Assembly: GCA_039819085.1 (NCBI GenBank) | Contig: JBCBSQ010000003.1 | Location: 1-64,000 of the forward strand | DNA from: MED-G105 sp039819085 | GTDB lineage: Bacteria > Pseudomonadota > Alphaproteobacteria > Caulobacterales > Parvularculaceae | DNA: 64,000 nucleotides | Reading direction: 5' to 3' | Part shown: positions 24,606-32,475 of the stretch, in pieces | How the letters are laid out: each line of letters begins with the position of its first letter | How positions within the stretch are numbered: the first letter of the stretch is position 1 | The notes under the pieces: model-generated | Told to the model about the DNA's origin: nothing | Database searches by the model: none | The model's input: the letters and a program-made list of their open reading frames with translations, nothing else | Translations under genes and position numbers: made by a program

Positions 24606-26132
24606 GTGACCGATTTCGCCGCTTCCCAATCGACGCCGGACGCTGGCGGCGTAGACGGCAAAGTCGCGCGCGGCGCCGCCTGGATCGCTGGCGGGTATTT
24701 TGGCCTTCGCGTTATTGGGCTCGCCAACACACTGATTATCGCGCGTATTCTGGCGCCTGACGATTTTGGGATCGTTGCGATCGGCGTGACGCTGATGCAG
24801 CTCCTGCGGAATTTCTCCGAAATTGGCGTCGTCCAGGCTGTCGTGCGGTTTGACAAGGCGGGTCGCCGCGAACTCGACACCCTCTTCTCATTGTCGGTCA
24901 TCCGTGGTCTGTTGATCGCTGCGATCTTGCTTGGCGCCGCAGTCTACGCTCCTGCGTTTTTCGATGACGCCCGCATCGGCCCTGTCTTTGTCGTCATGGC
25001 GATGACTGCGTTCGTGCAGTCGTTGGAGAACCCTCGGTTTCACGAATTCCAGAGGGCGATCGATTTTCGGCGTGAGATGTTCGTGATGACCGCCGAGAAG
25101 ATCGTCATGGCCGGCGTCTCGATCTCCATCGCACTCGTCTATGAGAGTTATTGGGCGATTATTCTCAGCATCCTGATTGGCGCGATCGTTAAGGTCGGTC
25201 TGACCTATGGCATGCGTCCGTACGCCCCGCGTCTCGGTTTCGGCGCTTTCAATGATATTATCGGCTTCACCGGATGGCTCACGGGTCTTGCTATTGTCGT
25301 TGCGGTGAACAACAAGGTGAGCCCGCTCATTCTAGGCCGTCTTCTGGGGCCAAGCCTCACGGGCGTTTATTCCGTAGGCGCGACAATCGCCTATCTGCCA
25401 GGCTCGGATATCGCCGAACCGGTTGCGCGGGCGCTTTATCCGGGATTGTCCTCATTGAAAGAAGCGCCGGAAAAGATGAAAGCGGCGCTGCTTCGCGGCG
25501 TGGAGGCGTTGTCCGTGATCGCCCTGCCGGCGTCGGTGGGATGCGCATTTGTTGCGGCGGACCTTGTCCCGATCCTTCTGGGCGACCAATGGGGTGAAGC
25601 GGTGTTTGTAGTGCAAGTCTACGCCCCGACTGTCGGGCTTACCGCTGTTTTTCATCTGGTGACGGAATACGCTGTTGCGCGTGGCGAGGCGCGGCTCGCC
25701 TGCGTGCGGGAGCTCATATACGCCGCACTGCGGTTTCCGGTCTTCATCTGGGCGACGGTTGCCTATGGTTTTGAGGGCGCGGTCTGGTCGCTGGCGATCT
25801 CCGGTGTTCTGCATGCGGTGATGAACGCATGGTTGTACGCTCGGCTGACGCATGACAGTCCATCTGCGCTCCTTGCGCGTATCGCTCGGCCTGTCGCAGG
25901 TGTTGCGGCAATCGCATTCTATTTCTTGCTTGTGCGCCCGCAATTCCCGATGGCGCTAGAGGCGGGGCCATTCATCCGGCTTCTGATGGATACTTTGGCG
26001 GGATTTGCAGTTTACGCCATCACGCTTTTCGCCGTCTGGCGGGCCGCTGGCGCGCCCGATGGCGTCGAGGCGGCGATCATGCGAATGGTTGGCAGGTTAA
26101 CCGAGCGCTTGCGGCCTGCGGGCGAGGCTTGA
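24606..26132 (+). CDS. Wzx/MOP-type oligosaccharide flippase
   Basis: A polytopic membrane protein of 508 aa, with about 12-14 hydrophobic segments and the N-terminal pattern of polysaccharide flippases (VARGAAWIAGGYFGLRVIGL ... IIARILAPDDFGIVAI). The family moves lipid-linked saccharides across the inner membrane. The likely start is GTG at 24606; no ATG occurs near the conserved N-terminus. It lies 34 bases after the hydrolase pair on the same strand and is probably co-transcribed with it. Its presence here suggests either that the hydrolases belong to a surface-glycan pathway or that the assembly-line product is exported on a carrier. Confidence 0.85.
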   Translation: MTDFAASQSTPDAGGVDGKVARGAAWIAGGYFGLRVIGLANTLIIARILAPDDFGIVAIGVTLMQLLRNFSEIGVVQAVVRFDKAGRRELDTLFSLSVIRGLLIAAILLGAAVYAPAFFDDARIGPVFVVMAMTAFVQSLENPRFHEFQRAIDFRREMFVMTAEKIVMAGVSISIALVYESYWAIILSILIGAIVKVGLTYGMRPYAPRLGFGAFNDIIGFTGWLTGLAIVVAVNNKVSPLILGRLLGPSLTGVYSVGATIAYLPGSDIAEPVARALYPGLSSLKEAPEKMKAALLRGVEALSVIALPASVGCAFVAADLVPILLGDQWGEAVFVVQVYAPTVGLTAVFHLVTEYAVARGEARLACVRELIYAALRFPVFIWATVAYGFEGAVWSLAISGVLHAVMNAWLYARLTHDSPSALLARIARPVAGVAAIAFYFLLVRPQFPMALEAGPFIRLLMDTLAGFAVYAITLFAVWRAAGAPDGVEAAIMRMVGRLTERLRPAGEA

Positions 26133-26189
26133 AACTGGCGTCAGCTTGCGGCTCCCTTATCGGCTCAGGATGAGAAGGAGCGACAAGCT

Positions 26190-27674
26190 ATGGCCGAACC
26201 GTTAGTGCTCGCGCTGGACCAGGGTACGACGTCGTCGCGGGCGTTCGTTGTCGATGCGGCCGCCCGCGTGGTCGCGATGGCGCAGGAAGAGTTTGCGCAG
26301 ATCTACCCGCGCCCTGGCTGGGTGGAGCATGACCCTGAGGAAATCTGGCGCACAGCGCTCTCAACCGCCCGCGCCGCTCTTGAAGAGGCCGAAGCGAAGG
26401 GCGGGCGCGTCGCCGCGATCGGAATAGCCAACCAGCGTGAGACGACGATTGTCTGGGAGCGAGACACCCTGAAGCCGATCGCAAATGCGATCGTGTGGCA
26501 GGACCGGCGTACGGCCGCCGAATGCGCTCGCGCCCGGGCCGACGGCCTTGAGCCAATGATCAGTGATCGGACGGGGCTTCTGCTGGACCCTTACTTCTCA
26601 GCGACGAAGCTTGGCTGGCTTCTTGATAATACGCCCGGAGCGCGCGAGAAAGCGGCTGCGGGAGCGCTTGCGTTCGGCACCGTAGACGCTTTCCTGCTCG
26701 CTCGGCTTACAGGCGGCGTTCATGCGACGGACGCGACGAACGCTGCGCGAACAAGCCTCTACAATATACGGACAAATGCGTGGGACGATGACCTCCTGCG
26801 CGTCTTCAATGCGCCCGCCGCATGCCTTCCCGAGGTGAAAGACAATATCGCGGCGTTCGGCGACGTCGTGGAAACGCATTTCGGTCGGAAGATCCCTGTG
26901 CGCGGCATGGTTGGCGACCAGCAGGGCGCGGCGATCGGCCAGGCGTGCTTTGAAGCCGGCGAGGCGAAAAGCACCTATGGCACCGGATGCTTCGCGCTTG
27001 CCTCGACGGGCGAGACGCTCGTTCAGTCATCGAACAAACTCCTTTCGACGATCGCAAGTCGGATCGACGGGAGAACCGCTTACGCGCTTGAAGGGTCGAT
27101 CTTTGTCGCCGGCGCCGTCATGCAATGGCTTCGCGACGAACTTGGCGTCATCACGACAGCAGCCGAGAGCGAGGACATCGCGAAAAGCATCGACGACACC
27201 GGCGGCGTCTACTTTGCGCCAGCGTTCGCGGGACTCGGCGCGCCGCACTGGGACGCGGACGCGCGCGGCGCGATCATCGGGCTGACGCGCGGCGCGGGTA
27301 AAGCCGAAATCGTCCGTGCGGCGTTGGAATCAGCGGCCTATCAGACGGCGGATCTGTTGGGCGCCATGGCGGCGGATGGCGCGGCTGTTAACCGGCTGAA
27401 AGTGGACGGCGGCATGGCGGCGAATGACTGGCTGATGCAGTTCATGGCCGATATCTGTGACAGGCCGGTGGAGCGGCCCGAAATGCTGGAGACGACCGCG
27501 CTTGGCGCGGCGTTCCTGGCCGGCGTCGGGGCGGGGGTGTTTGAGAACCTGGAGGCGGCGCGCGGCGTGCGAAAAGTCGCCGCGACGTTTGAGCCAAATA
27601 TGGCGACCGCTGAACGGGAGGAAAAACTCGCCGGCTGGCGTGACATGCTAGGCCGTGTACGGACGAATGCTTAA
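26190..27674 (+). CDS. glpK: Glycerol kinase
   Basis: GlpK phosphorylates glycerol to sn-glycerol 3-phosphate with ATP. At 494 aa it is of standard length. It begins LVLALDQGTTSSRAFVVD (the phosphate-1 region of the FGGY/actin-like fold) and contains IANQRETTIVWE, VWQDRRTA, VGDQQGAAIGQ, STYGTGCFAL and LKVDGGMAANDWLMQF, all typical of glycerol kinases. The ATG has AAGGAG 8 bases upstream. No glpD or glpF is nearby. Its stop codon overlaps that of the convergent dapF gene by 4 bases. Confidence 0.97.
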   Translation: MAEPLVLALDQGTTSSRAFVVDAAARVVAMAQEEFAQIYPRPGWVEHDPEEIWRTALSTARAALEEAEAKGGRVAAIGIANQRETTIVWERDTLKPIANAIVWQDRRTAAECARARADGLEPMISDRTGLLLDPYFSATKLGWLLDNTPGAREKAAAGALAFGTVDAFLLARLTGGVHATDATNAARTSLYNIRTNAWDDDLLRVFNAPAACLPEVKDNIAAFGDVVETHFGRKIPVRGMVGDQQGAAIGQACFEAGEAKSTYGTGCFALASTGETLVQSSNKLLSTIASRIDGRTAYALEGSIFVAGAVMQWLRDELGVITTAAESEDIAKSIDDTGGVYFAPAFAGLGAPHWDADARGAIIGLTRGAGKAEIVRAALESAAYQTADLLGAMAADGAAVNRLKVDGGMAANDWLMQFMADICDRPVERPEMLETTALGAAFLAGVGAGVFENLEAARGVRKVAATFEPNMATAEREEKLAGWRDMLGRVRTNA

Positions 27675-28546
27675 GCGTCTACGTCTTGAAAGTACGCCGC
27701 GTCCAAAACCCCGTCGAACTCGTGCGCCACGGGGCCCGTCATGACGATATGGTTGTCGTCGCGCCAGGCGATTGACAATGGGCCGCCGTCAAGATCGACC
27801 GTCGCTTCGCGGTCAGTCAGTCGCCTGCGATGGGCCGCAGCGAGAGCCGCGCACGCCGCTGTCCCGCACGCCTTCGTGACGCCCACCCCCCGTTCCCACA
27901 CCCTCAGGCGGATCCGGTCGCGCGCTTTGACTTCCGCGACGGACACGTTCGCGCGTTCCGGAAAAAGCGGATGATGTTCGATCATCGGGCCGAAGCGGTC
28001 GATGGCGTGCGCCTCGGCGTCGTCGGCGAAGAAGACGCAGTGCGGGTTGCCCATGCTGACGCCGGACGGCCCCCAAAGGACGGGGGCGTCGATCGGACCA
28101 AGCTTGATGTCGAGGAAACGCGTATCCTCCACACGCTCCGACAAGGGAATATCCTCCCAGTCGAATTTCGGCGACCCCATGTCGACCGCCACATCGTCGC
28201 CCGCGCGTTGCGCTCTGATGCGGCCGCTCATTGTGTCGAGCGCAATCGCGTCCACGCTCGTTTCCGCCAACAGCAGCGATGCGACGCACCGAGCGGCGTT
28301 GCCGCATGCGCCGACGACCGAGCCGTCAGCGTTGATGACGCCCATGTAAGCCGACGTCGCCTTAGACGCAGACGGTTCGATCGTGATTACTTGATCGCAG
28401 CCGACGCCGGCGGCGCGATTGGCGATTGCGCGCGCTTCGGCTTCGGACGGGCGATGATCTGTGTGGCGAAGATCAAGAATGACAAAGTCGTTCCCGAGCC
28501 CGTTCATCTTCCGGAATGGCGATCCTATCAGGGGTGATGGCGGCAT
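27671..28546 (-). CDS. dapF: Diaminopimelate epimerase
   Basis: DapF converts LL- to meso-diaminopimelate for lysine and peptidoglycan synthesis. The 291-aa protein shows FRKMNGLGNDFVILD at the start, the first catalytic Cys in GACGNAARC and the second in KACGTAACAA, with the intervening MGNPHCVFF. Length and motif spacing are normal. The preferred start is the ATG at 28546. The gene runs toward glpK and ends within its stop region. The upstream neighbour on this strand is an unrelated membrane protein 73 bases away. Confidence 0.96.
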   Translation of the reverse strand: MPPSPLIGSPFRKMNGLGNDFVILDLRHTDHRPSEAEARAIANRAAGVGCDQVITIEPSASKATSAYMGVINADGSVVGACGNAARCVASLLLAETSVDAIALDTMSGRIRAQRAGDDVAVDMGSPKFDWEDIPLSERVEDTRFLDIKLGPIDAPVLWGPSGVSMGNPHCVFFADDAEAHAIDRFGPMIEHHPLFPERANVSVAEVKARDRIRLRVWERGVGVTKACGTAACAALAAAHRRRLTDREATVDLDGGPLSIAWRDDNHIVMTGPVAHEFDGVLDAAYFQDVDA

Positions 28547-28619
28547 AGCGCAACTTGTTGCTGGCGGCGTCTTGCGGTCGTCTTCATTTAGGCGCCGTCG
28601 CAGCCCGCCGCAATGCGTG

Positions 28620-29312
28620 TCACGTGAGGACGCCCCGCGCGACGGCGATGAATACGCCGAGCGTCACGCCAGCGAGCGCCAAGCGGGATCGGGATACGCC
28701 GAACGCCCACGCGCCGCCCGCGCCAATCGCCGCGGCGAAAGTCGGCGGCGCGGTCTGGGTCATCGCGACGACGACAGCCACTGGCGTGAGCGCCGCCAGG
28801 GCGCGCCTGCGTGACCCGAATGCGCCAAAAAGCATGTCCAGGGCCGCTGGAGCGATCGGCAGCGCCGCGGCGACCAGGGCCTGCGCCCCTGATGGTCGAA
28901 GCGCGCTGAATTCGACCTGGGGATACCTAAGCGACGCCGGCATTGGATCGAATAGCCAGCTAAGATAAGCGCCGGCCATGAAAAACAGGGCGGCCGGGGC
29001 CGTCACGACAACGGCGAAACCGACGCGCTGCGTCAGTTGCGCTGTGTACGGCGAAATCAGGAATGCGGCCCCGGCAAGCCACAATGCGACGATCGCGTAG
29101 CGCGTTTGCGGATCTTCTGCTGAACCGGCAGTGGCTATCGCGAGCGCGGCCGTCCCCAATAGCGTCAGAATCGCGCCCAAGGCTGTTGGGCCTTGATCGC
29201 CGCGCGCCGCCGCGGAGCCGAGGCCGGCTGCTGCAAAAGCCGCGCCGAGCGCCGCCGCACTCAGCCTGATTGCGTCTCCCGCCGCGGCGTCAGAAGATTG
29301 CAAGTCAATCAT
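28620..29312 (-). CDS. Multi-span membrane protein of unknown function
   Basis: The 230-aa protein is very rich in Ala, Gly, Leu and Val, with about six to seven hydrophobic segments (for example LGAILTLLGTAALAIATA, VVVTAPAALFFMAGAYLS) and few charged residues. No recognised domain. It overlaps the upstream glycosyltransferase gene by 4 bases, so the two are coupled. A role in the same glycan-synthesis or export step is likely, possibly as a membrane partner of the transferase. Confidence 0.65.
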   Translation of the reverse strand: MIDLQSSDAAAGDAIRLSAAALGAAFAAAGLGSAAARGDQGPTALGAILTLLGTAALAIATAGSAEDPQTRYAIVALWLAGAAFLISPYTAQLTQRVGFAVVVTAPAALFFMAGAYLSWLFDPMPASLRYPQVEFSALRPSGAQALVAAALPIAPAALDMLFGAFGSRRRALAALTPVAVVVAMTQTAPPTFAAAIGAGGAWAFGVSRSRLALAGVTLGVFIAVARGVLT

Positions 29313-30988
29313 CGTCCATCCGACTCAGCCTGAAGCGCCGCGACCGCCTCTTTGCGGCGCGCCCGGGCGTCGACGCTGAGGGCGTGATTGGTCTTTTCCC
29401 AGAAATGTGGTCTTCGGATCAATTGCCATACCGCCATGTATGCGGCGAAAGACATTAGCCACCAATAGACGGGCATAAACCACGCAGCAGGCGAAAGGTC
29501 CGACCAGCCCCGTTTCAATGGCGCGATCATCGCCATAAAGATGAAGAGCGCGTTGCCGAATAGAAGCGCGAACAGGTTGAGCGACAGCAGCGGCTCGGGA
29601 AACGCGAGCGCAATCGCCGGCGACCGCGTTGCAAGCCAGACCGCGAAAACACCCCAGAGAATCGGGTTCAGAAGGGCGCTGATCACTGTGCCGGCGATGA
29701 ACAGCTGACTGGAGGCGAGGCCGCGCAAGAGGCTGCCATTCGCGCCGCGCGCCGGGTTTCGCAGATCAACGATCCAGGTCTGGATATAGCCCTTCATCCA
29801 TCGCGACCGCTGGCGCAGCCAGTTTCCAAGCCGACAATTCGCCTCTTCGAGCGTTGAAGAGTCGATAAGCTCCGTACGGTACCCTTTTCGCGCGATTCTA
29901 AGCCCAAGATCCGCGTCTTCGGTCACGTTATAGGGGTCCCATGCGCCAAGCTCTCGAAGTTTGTTCGTACGGAATACGTTGGAGGTGCCGCCGAGCGGAA
30001 TCGGCGCGCCGAGGCGTCGCAGCGCCGGCATGAGGCTGTCGAACCAGAGCGCGTATTCCAGCGCGAACAGGCGCGTGAGCCAGTTTTCCCTCGGGTTGTA
30101 AAAGTTCAGTCGCGCTTGAACGCAGACGAGGTCGTCGTCGGCGTGCTCGAACACCGCCGCCGCCTTGCGCAGCTGGTCAGGCGCAGGCTCGTCCTCGGCG
30201 TCGTAGATGACGGTAAGGCCGCCCTCCGCAAAGGCGAGGGCGAAATTGCACGCTTTCGGTTTTGTTTGCGGCTGCGATGGCGGCGCAATGACGATTTCCC
30301 ATTCAGTGTCGAGACCAAGGGCGATCGCCTCCTCGCGGGTGCCGGTATCGCTCTCCTCGAGGATGAGCTTCACGTCGAGCTTATGTTTTGGATAGTCGAA
30401 GCTGGCGATGGCGCGTGCGAGCGTGGGAAGGCTATCGCCTTCACGGAAAAGCGGCAGGAGTATTGTCACAATGGGCAGGTCTTCGTCCTGAAGGCCGTCT
30501 TCGCCGCTTGCCGATGCGGTTGGACTGTAAGGCTCTCCATAGACGCTTGCGGCGAGATACCCTCTGAACAAAATAGTGATGATCAGGTAGGCGGTTGCAA
30601 GCGCGTTAAGCGCAACTAGGCTTGTGATCGGCGCGGAAACAAATGCGGCGAACGCCGTTATCACGCTCGCGATCAGGACGGCCTGCTGGGGACCGGTGAA
30701 CAGTCGGCGCGCGGAGTTTTCGGGGTCCGAGGTGGACAGATGGTCCGTCGCCGCTGCGCCGGCTGACTCGGAGAACCGTTCAATGACGGCGCGTCGGAAC
30801 GTCGCGTTCGAAGCGACTTGAACATTGCGCAGGGGAAACGCCGCCTCGCCCGGAGCTGCGGGGCTTCGGCGCACTTCGTTTCTGACGCCTGATCGATCTG
30901 TCGCCAGCGGCAACCTGCCGGACGCTTGAACGTCGGCGATCTCGCTTCGCAGGGCCGCAAGCCGGGTCACGTTCAAAACTCCGACCAA
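29309..30988 (-). CDS. Cellulose-synthase-like family 2 glycosyltransferase
   Basis: A processive-type GT2 of 559 aa. After ~100 residues of poorly conserved N-terminus come two membrane segments, then the catalytic domain from IVTILLPLFREGDSLPTLAR. The conserved Asp motifs are VIYDAEDEPAP and VTEDADLGLRI, and the acceptor motif is RQRSRWMKGYIQTW (QxxRW type). Further membrane spans follow. Such enzymes add sugars while feeding the chain through the membrane. The N-terminus resembles a shortened form of the regions seen in NfrB-like proteins. It overlaps genes on both sides (15 bases upstream, 4 downstream), so it belongs to a three-gene operon of envelope proteins. Sugar and linkage are unknown. 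Confidence 0.88.
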   Translation of the reverse strand: MVGVLNVTRLAALRSEIADVQASGRLPLATDRSGVRNEVRRSPAAPGEAAFPLRNVQVASNATFRRAVIERFSESAGAAATDHLSTSDPENSARRLFTGPQQAVLIASVITAFAAFVSAPITSLVALNALATAYLIITILFRGYLAASVYGEPYSPTASASGEDGLQDEDLPIVTILLPLFREGDSLPTLARAIASFDYPKHKLDVKLILEESDTGTREEAIALGLDTEWEIVIAPPSQPQTKPKACNFALAFAEGGLTVIYDAEDEPAPDQLRKAAAVFEHADDDLVCVQARLNFYNPRENWLTRLFALEYALWFDSLMPALRRLGAPIPLGGTSNVFRTNKLRELGAWDPYNVTEDADLGLRIARKGYRTELIDSSTLEEANCRLGNWLRQRSRWMKGYIQTWIVDLRNPARGANGSLLRGLASSQLFIAGTVISALLNPILWGVFAVWLATRSPAIALAFPEPLLSLNLFALLFGNALFIFMAMIAPLKRGWSDLSPAAWFMPVYWWLMSFAAYMAVWQLIRRPHFWEKTNHALSVDARARRKEAVAALQAESDGR

Positions 30989-31797
30989 AACGAGATGAAG
31001 ACGCCCCGGCCGGGGGTGAGGTTTCGGCTCGCGACTTCGATTAGGCCGCCAGCCCTTAGGGCGAACTTGCTATTCGCGCGCCAAACGATCGACGGCTGCA
31101 GTTTGACGACGTCAAAGTCAGCGCCGCCCGGACGCGGGTCGCCAACCGAGAACGCAGTCTGCGCTTCCGCCATTAGGAGAAAATCCTGGTGCGGTTCAAA
31201 ACCTAAGATGGCGTCGAACCGCGCTTGGTCAGCCGCAAGGCCTGTTCGGCCGCGATAGGCCGCTTCAAGTGAGAAGAAGCCGGCGACGGGTCCGCCAAAG
31301 CCGATCCCATATAACGCCCGCGCCTCAAGATCGACGCCGTCGGCGGCGAGGCCGGGGCGCGCGCCTGCGGCAAGACTTGCCGGCCGCGCGATGGCGGTTC
31401 GAGCTGAAACGACGCCAAATGCGCCGGATGCGATCGTTCTCTGCGCGAAGCCTTCGACCTCGACGATACCGCTTGCCGTGTTCTCAAAGCCTGGCCCCGC
31501 GCTCCGGGCCGAACCATAAATAATCTTTGTGCCGATCATTGTGGATGCAAATACGCCGTGTTCGGCGTATAGGCCTGCGTCGAGACGTTCGAACGTGTCG
31601 CCAGCCTCCCCGCGCGCGCGGAATGCGTCTAAGCGGGTCGCCACGAAGGTTTCGCCAGCGGGCCGAGTCCATGGGGCTGCTGCGGCCGTGCTCGCCGATG
31701 CGGCGAAAAGGACGATCAGGATGCTGATGCGCCGCGTGTACGACTTCGTCACCGCGCGCGAGATAGCGCGCGACACACTCGCGTTGGATTCCCGCAA
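30973..31797 (-). CDS. Probable outer-membrane protein in the GT2 operon
   Basis: A 274-aa protein with an N-terminal signal sequence (RRISILIVLFAASASTAAAA) and alternating hydrophobic-polar strands ending in Phe (FISFWSEF), the usual C-terminal mark of beta barrels. No family is recognised. The GTG at 31752 would give a more compact signal peptide (MTKSYTRRIS...) than the start at 31797 and may be the true one. It overlaps the GT2 gene by 16 bases. A secretion channel or porin for the GT2 product is an attractive guess without direct support. Confidence 0.65.
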   Translation of the reverse strand: MRESNASVSRAISRAVTKSYTRRISILIVLFAASASTAAAAPWTRPAGETFVATRLDAFRARGEAGDTFERLDAGLYAEHGVFASTMIGTKIIYGSARSAGPGFENTASGIVEVEGFAQRTIASGAFGVVSARTAIARPASLAAGARPGLAADGVDLEARALYGIGFGGPVAGFFSLEAAYRGRTGLAADQARFDAILGFEPHQDFLLMAEAQTAFSVGDPRPGGADFDVVKLQPSIVWRANSKFALRAGGLIEVASRNLTPGRGVFISFWSEF

Positions 31798-31962
31798 AGC
31801 TCTTTCCCCAGCACACGACCCACGCGAAACGCTGAGCCATCGCTACCTTGCCGAGACTAGTCACATCCGAGTTGCCGGCCAGCAACTCTGGATTGAATTG
31901 CATGCTTCGGCTCGCTCACGCGCCGCGAGATCGTATTGTTGTCGGGACCAGTGGAGGACGCG

Positions 31963-32475
31963 CTAGTGCGTTGGTTGCTCGAGCCAGGCGACGCATGCGG
32001 CGGTGGCGGCGGCCAGGTCCCGCAGTTCGCACTCCCAGACTATTCGCACCCGCCATCCCCTATCGACAAGCGTCTGACAGGCGTCGGCGTCGCGGGCGAC
32101 ATTGCGCGCGAGTTTCTTACGCCAATATTCAACGTTCGTCTTGGGCATGCGCGCGCCGCGGGCGCAATCGTGCTGATGCCAGAAGCAGCCATGTACAAAG
32201 ATGATGGCGTTGTACTTAGGCAACACAATGTCTGGAGCGCCCGGCAGATCGCGGGCGTTGACGCGATAGCGAAAACCCCGCCGGTGAAGTGAACGACGTA
32301 ACGCCAGTTCCGGGCCGGTGTCGCGGCTTTTTACGGCGCGCATCGTCGCGCTGCGTTGTGTGGCCGCATCAGACTGCGCGGGGGCTTTTCGGTCGCGTCG
32401 AGTCGCGTCTTCAGTGGTCTCGCGCGGGATTTTTACGCTTTTGTTAACGGATCGCTTCCTACTGAAACCGAACAA
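31963..32475 (-). CDS. vsr: Very short patch repair (Vsr) endonuclease
   Basis: Vsr nicks DNA at T:G mismatches produced by deamination of 5-methylcytosine. The family core is clear: RAVKSRDTGPELALRRSLHR, then GAPDIVLPKYNAIIFVHGCF with catalytic Asp, followed by WHQHDC with the zinc and catalytic His residues, and WRVRIVWECELRD. The N-terminal boundary is uncertain: a TTG at 32475 gives 170 aa, while an ATG at 32343 would cut into the conserved start. Vsr genes usually sit beside a cytosine methyltransferase; none is present within the window. Confidence 0.88.
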   Translation of the reverse strand: MFGFSRKRSVNKSVKIPRETTEDATRRDRKAPAQSDAATQRSATMRAVKSRDTGPELALRRSLHRRGFRYRVNARDLPGAPDIVLPKYNAIIFVHGCFWHQHDCARGARMPKTNVEYWRKKLARNVARDADACQTLVDRGWRVRIVWECELRDLAAATAACVAWLEQPTH

